Source: Lycocorax pyrrhopterus obiensis | Taxonomy: Eukaryota; Chordata; Aves; Passeriformes; Paradisaeidae | DNA: 64,000 nt | Reading direction: 5' to 3' | Assembly: GCA_014706295.1 (NCBI GenBank) | Contig: JACSVZ010000002.1 | Coordinates: forward strand, 55,404,660 to 55,468,659 | Shown here: positions 60,128-64,000 of the stretch, piece after piece | Numbering within the stretch: the stretch's first letter is position 1 | Layout: each line of letters opens with the position of its first letter | Notes under the pieces: model-generated | Database searches by the model: none | What the model was told of the DNA's origin: nothing | The model's input: the letters and a program-made list of their open reading frames with translations, nothing else | Made by a program: the position numbers and the translations under genes

Positions 60128-61745
60128 TCACAGAATTGCAGAATTAAATGGGTTGGAAAAGACCTTTGAGATCATCAAGTCCAACCTATGACCTAGCACC
60201 ATCTTATCAATGAGACCATGGCACTAAGTGCCACATTCAGTGTTTTCTTAAACACTTCCAGGAACAGTGACTTCACCACCTGCCTGGGCAAATCATTCCA
60301 ATGCCCAATCACTCTTCTGTAAAGAACTTCTTCCTAATGTCCTCCTAAACCTAAACTTCCTCTGGTGCAGCTTAATCAGTCACTCATTTCCTGGGAGAAG
60401 AGACAGACCCCCACCTGGCTACAACCTCATTTCAGGCAGTTGTAGAGAGTGAAAAGGTCTCCCCTGAGCCTCCTTTACTCCAGGCTAAACAACCCCAGCT
60501 CCCTCAGCCACTCCTCATAGGAGTTGTGTTCCAGACCCTTCACCAGCCTTGTTGCCCTTCTCTGGACATGCTCCAGCATCTCAACATCCTTCCTAAATTG
60601 AGGGTCCCAGAACTGGACACAGTACTCAAGGTGTGGCCTCACCAGTGCTGAGTACAGGGCAAGAATCACTTCCCTGGTCCTGCTGGCCACACTATTCCTG
60701 ATACAGGCCAGGATGCCACTGGCCTTCTTGGCCACCAGGGCACACTGCTGGCTCATGGTCAGTCTGCCATCAGTCAGTACCCCCAGGTCCCTTTCTGCCT
60801 GGCCACTGTCCAGCCACTCTGTCCCCAGCCTGCAGTGCTGCAGGGGGTTGTTGTGACCAAAGTGCAGGACCCAGCACTTGGTCTGTTAAACCTCATATCA
60901 TTGTATTCAGCCCATTAATCCAGCCTGTCCAGCTCCCTCTGCAGAGCTCTCCTACCCTCCAGCAGATTGGCATTCACACCCAACTTGGTGTTATCTGCAA
61001 ATTTGCTAATGGTAGGCTCAATCCCTTCATCCAGATCATTGATAAAGATCATAAACAGGACTGGGCCCAACACAGATCCCTGGGGGACTCCACTAGTGAC
61101 TGGCCACCAAATGGAGGCAGCACCATTCACCACCACTCTCTGGGCCCAGCCATCCAGCCAGTTCTTAACCCAGTGAAGGGTGCACCTGTCCAAGCCATGG
61201 GCTGCCAGCTTTTCCAGGATTATTCTATGTAAGACAGTGTCAAGGGCTTTGCTGAAGTCCAGGTAGACAACATCCACAGCCTTCCCCTCATCCACCAGGC
61301 AGGTCACCTGGTCATAAAAGGAGATCAGGTTGATCAGGCAGGACCTGCCTCTCCTAAATCCATGCTGGCTGGGTCTGATCCCTAGGCTGTCCTGTAGGTC
61401 CTGTGTGATCGCACTCAAGATGATCTGTTCATAAAATTGCTAGGCACCGAGGTCAGACTGACAGGCCTGTAGTTTCCTGAATCCTCCTTTTGGTCCTTCT
61501 GATGGATGGGCATTACAATGGCCAGTTTCCAGTCATCTGGGACCTCCCTGGTTAGTCAAGATTGATTGTAAGTGAGGGAGAGTGGCTTAATAATCTCTTC
61601 TGCCAGCTCCCTCATCACCCTATGATGGATCCCATCTGGTCCCACAGCCTTGTGAGCATTTTAAGTGCTCAGCTGGTCACTAATTGCTTCCTTCTGGATT
61701 TGCAGGGGGGGTTATTCTCTGTCTGTTTACTAGCTTAGGAGGCCA
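60128..61745 (-). mobile_element. CR1 LINE with reverse-transcriptase remnant, minus strand
   Basis: The left end CACAGAATTGCAGAATTAAA is a CR1 3' tail. On the minus strand 61418-60915 encodes the RT core: [29 protein letters not shown] and FADN. The last replaces the usual FADD, so the second catalytic aspartate is changed to Asn (codon at 60992-60990). 60756-60475 encodes the RT C-terminus ([27 protein letters not shown]). The frame is broken between these parts and the 5' end is missing, so it is inactive. Confidence 0.9.
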
Positions 61746-61749
61746 GTTG

Positions 61750-64000
61750 TCCTGAGGACAACCTGTCTTTTTGTTGAAAACTGAGGAAAAGAAGGCTCCT
61801 TCCCTTCTATGCTTGCCTTTACTCAAGAAACAGTAGGGCAAAGCTGAGATGATTTAGAAATGTTCTTGCACCTGATCAACATCAGTGAAACTAAACAGCA
61901 TTTTAAATTGCATTCTACTGTTTCTGTAAACTTTTAGTTATGATGGAGACCCTGGAGTTGTATGTCTGCAAACTGCAAGCAGTACTGCATCAATTTCCTT
62001 TTTCTCAAAATCGTAACTGTAATGTGGATTGGCATATTTTAGGCAGTGGGTAGTTTGGATCTTCTTACCCTGTTAAAACAGGGTTGCATATCCCTATCAG
62101 TCTACCAGGTAATTTGAGTGAATTTTTAAAATTAACTTGTGCCATTGCTTAAGTTCTTTGTCATCTTACCCGTATGTTTTGGGTTTTATAATTAATGTTT
62201 TGTGAAAGAATGAATTTGTGAATTTATGTCTGAGCCTCCTGAACTTGGCTGCACTAACATGGTCATGGACTTCCAGGGATGACTGAAAATGTAACAATTC
62301 ATAGATGCTGAACAAACTGACAGACCATCTTTTTTGGGGGGGATGAACTTGTTAGAGATCAAACAGAAGTTCTTTTTAGTGCAAACTTTTAGTGTACTAA
62401 ATAATGCAATTAGGATTAAGCAAAGTAATGCTATGGTGAAATGTCACAACTTAATATTTTGAGCACTAGCAGGCTGTTACTGTGAAGAGATAATTTGAAT
62501 TGTTTGTGATTCCTGAAGTTCTTGATGGTCATGTTAAAAGTGATTTAACTAAGCTGAAGATAATATATGTTACATGTTGAAAATGTTCATAATCTTTTGG
62601 TTAATAATATTTGCCTAATCCATTTATCAGTGCTTTGCAAACTGTGTTTCATTTTCTTAACCGGTCTTCTCCAAACATGCAAAGTAATTTTTATCCTAAA
62701 AAATTTAATAATTTTATTTGTGAATTTGCATGCTTCTAATTCATGAGACCATCAGGCTTGCTTGTAGTATTGCTGCTGTATGTTTGTACACTTGTGTATA
62801 CATAGTATATGTCTTTTCTTTTATTGGCATATGCCCTTTCAAGAGGAGCAAGAACTTCTACAACCATCGACACTTGATGAAGATTTTCTGGAACCATTAT
62901 CACTTGTCAGTTTCCTTATTTTTGTCTTGTCTGAAGGCTCAGAGGAGGAAAAAACTTAAGTTTTTTTCACCTGGAAAAAAGAAAAAAAATATATATATAC
63001 ACACACATATATATACACACACAGGTGCGCACATATATACATATACATATTCACACATATATATCAGGAACTTTAACACAGCCTACTCTTAAGAATTATA
63101 CTTCTAACAGGCTGAGAGAGGAGGACGACAAGCTCAATGTGTAGTTGCTACCACAGTGAATGCACAGGGCAAGGGTATTGACGCCCCAGGGGAGTGAAGA
63201 AGATTGAGAGCATGAAGAATGTGACCATCTTTTTTATTAGCAGCTCATCTTTGTAGTAACTTAAAAGTGAGAAGTTTCAGTTGAGTTTGTTGGACTTAAC
63301 TAGTTATTGGCAATATTTATTTATTTATTTATTTGAGGCTATTTATTGTATATGGCTGTCACTGAACATTTACCACTTTTTACATTTTTTGAAAGGGTTT
63401 TGTGAACATAAATTGAAAGTCATGTAGCCTTTCAGCTCTTACCCATGAAAATATTATTCTCTCTCAATTTGAATTTATGTAATTAATCTGCTACAGCACT
63501 GGAGTCAATGTAATCGTCACAAAACAAAGTAAATTAAACTCCTGACATATTACTATTTGATTACTAAAAGTACTGTAAGTAACTTGATAGAGGGGTTTGT
63601 CTCATTATTTCAGGATAATTTTGTTTTATTTAGTGTTTTGGTTCAGTCAGCAGTCAGTACAATTCTGAAATCTCAAGCTGTAAGGAAGTTGAACCTTGAA
63701 CTTCTGTATATCAGTATAATCATGAGAGGAATACTTTTCTCAACTCAGTTACAGCATCCTAAATGCATTAGATTGCATTGCATTACATACATATATCTAT
63801 GAATTCAAATTCCAGTCTCTTCACTTCATGTTTTCACCTCTAGGAATTTGTATCTCTTCTTAGATACTGACTTGATAATTCAACTCATGGTATTTTTACA
63901 AAATAGTCTGCTAGTAGTTAAAAAAAATGTAAGGAGTTTTTTAAAATGTAGACAGAATTCTAGTGTGTAAGAGCACTAGATGATAAATAGTCAAAAGCAA
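61750..64000 (+). other. GOLGA4 intron 2, right part
   Basis: AT-rich with an AT/CA microsatellite at about 62989-63064. No conserved GOLGA4 exon seen. A possible 60-nt exon-like stretch at 62846-62905 is treated as a finding, not a gene call. Confidence 0.5.
62989..63064 (+). repeat. AT/AC compound microsatellite
   Basis: Alternating TATA and CACA dinucleotide runs with a few interruptions. Confidence 0.9.

Noticed and set aside
50740..64000. Next conserved GOLGA4 exon
   Set aside because: No stretch resembling the conserved SGDTQSFAQKL region with splice sites was seen; it is probably to the right of the window.

Overview
The window looks like nuclear DNA from a bird. It carries CR1 LINE copies, including one with the typical avian CR1 3' end, avian-type endogenous retrovirus LTRs, AT-rich intronic/intergenic sequence with long gaps between exons, and the 5' end of one recognisable vertebrate gene, GOLGA4 (golgin-245). 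No bacterial-style operons, CRISPR arrays or rRNA genes were seen. I could not assign a species.

Layout. Positions 1-22.9 kb are AT-rich non-coding sequence. They hold a probable LTR-derived block (about 0.66-1.74 kb), a CTCF-like motif in an isolated CpG-rich patch (3.6 kb), a CR1 3' end (3.8 kb), a nearly complete 7.0-kb provirus (10060-17066, plus strand) with a perfect 5-bp target duplication, and an old CR1 tail (18.2-18.4 kb). A CpG island at 22.9-24.6 kb is probably a promoter. By conserved vertebrate gene order it may be that of LRRFIP2, on the minus strand, but no LRRFIP2 coding exon was found. From 24.6 to 44.2 kb the sequence is non-coding, with three solo LTRs from three families (about 28.07-29.24 kb minus, 36.79-37.75 kb plus, 41.65-42.27 kb minus). 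The GOLGA4 CpG island, start codon and first coding exon lie at 44.3-45.1 kb and the second coding exon at 50644-50739. The rest is GOLGA4 intron with CR1 copies (47.3-49.1, 58.4-59.25, 60.1-61.75 kb) and two more solo LTRs (54.39-55.07 minus, 55.70-56.82 plus).

The provirus has two LTRs of 875 and 885 bp that differ at only about seven bases plus small indels by eye. It also has a lysine-tRNA(1,2)-type primer site, a gag frame, and a protease-RT-RNase H-integrase frame. It has no env and no dUTPase after integrase. gag and pol share one frame and are divided by a single TAG. That TAG sits inside the stem of a perfect 9-bp hairpin, which suggests readthrough expression. pol carries one further in-frame TGA between the RT palm and the thumb/connection region, so this copy looks disabled for Pol while otherwise open.

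The most interesting regulatory pattern is in two solo LTRs of the same broad family as the provirus, one on each side of the GOLGA4 promoter and in opposite orientations. Each contains two CTCF-like motifs about 57 bp apart. Because the LTRs face opposite ways, the motif pairs are convergent around the promoter. The proviral LTRs lack the segment holding these motifs.
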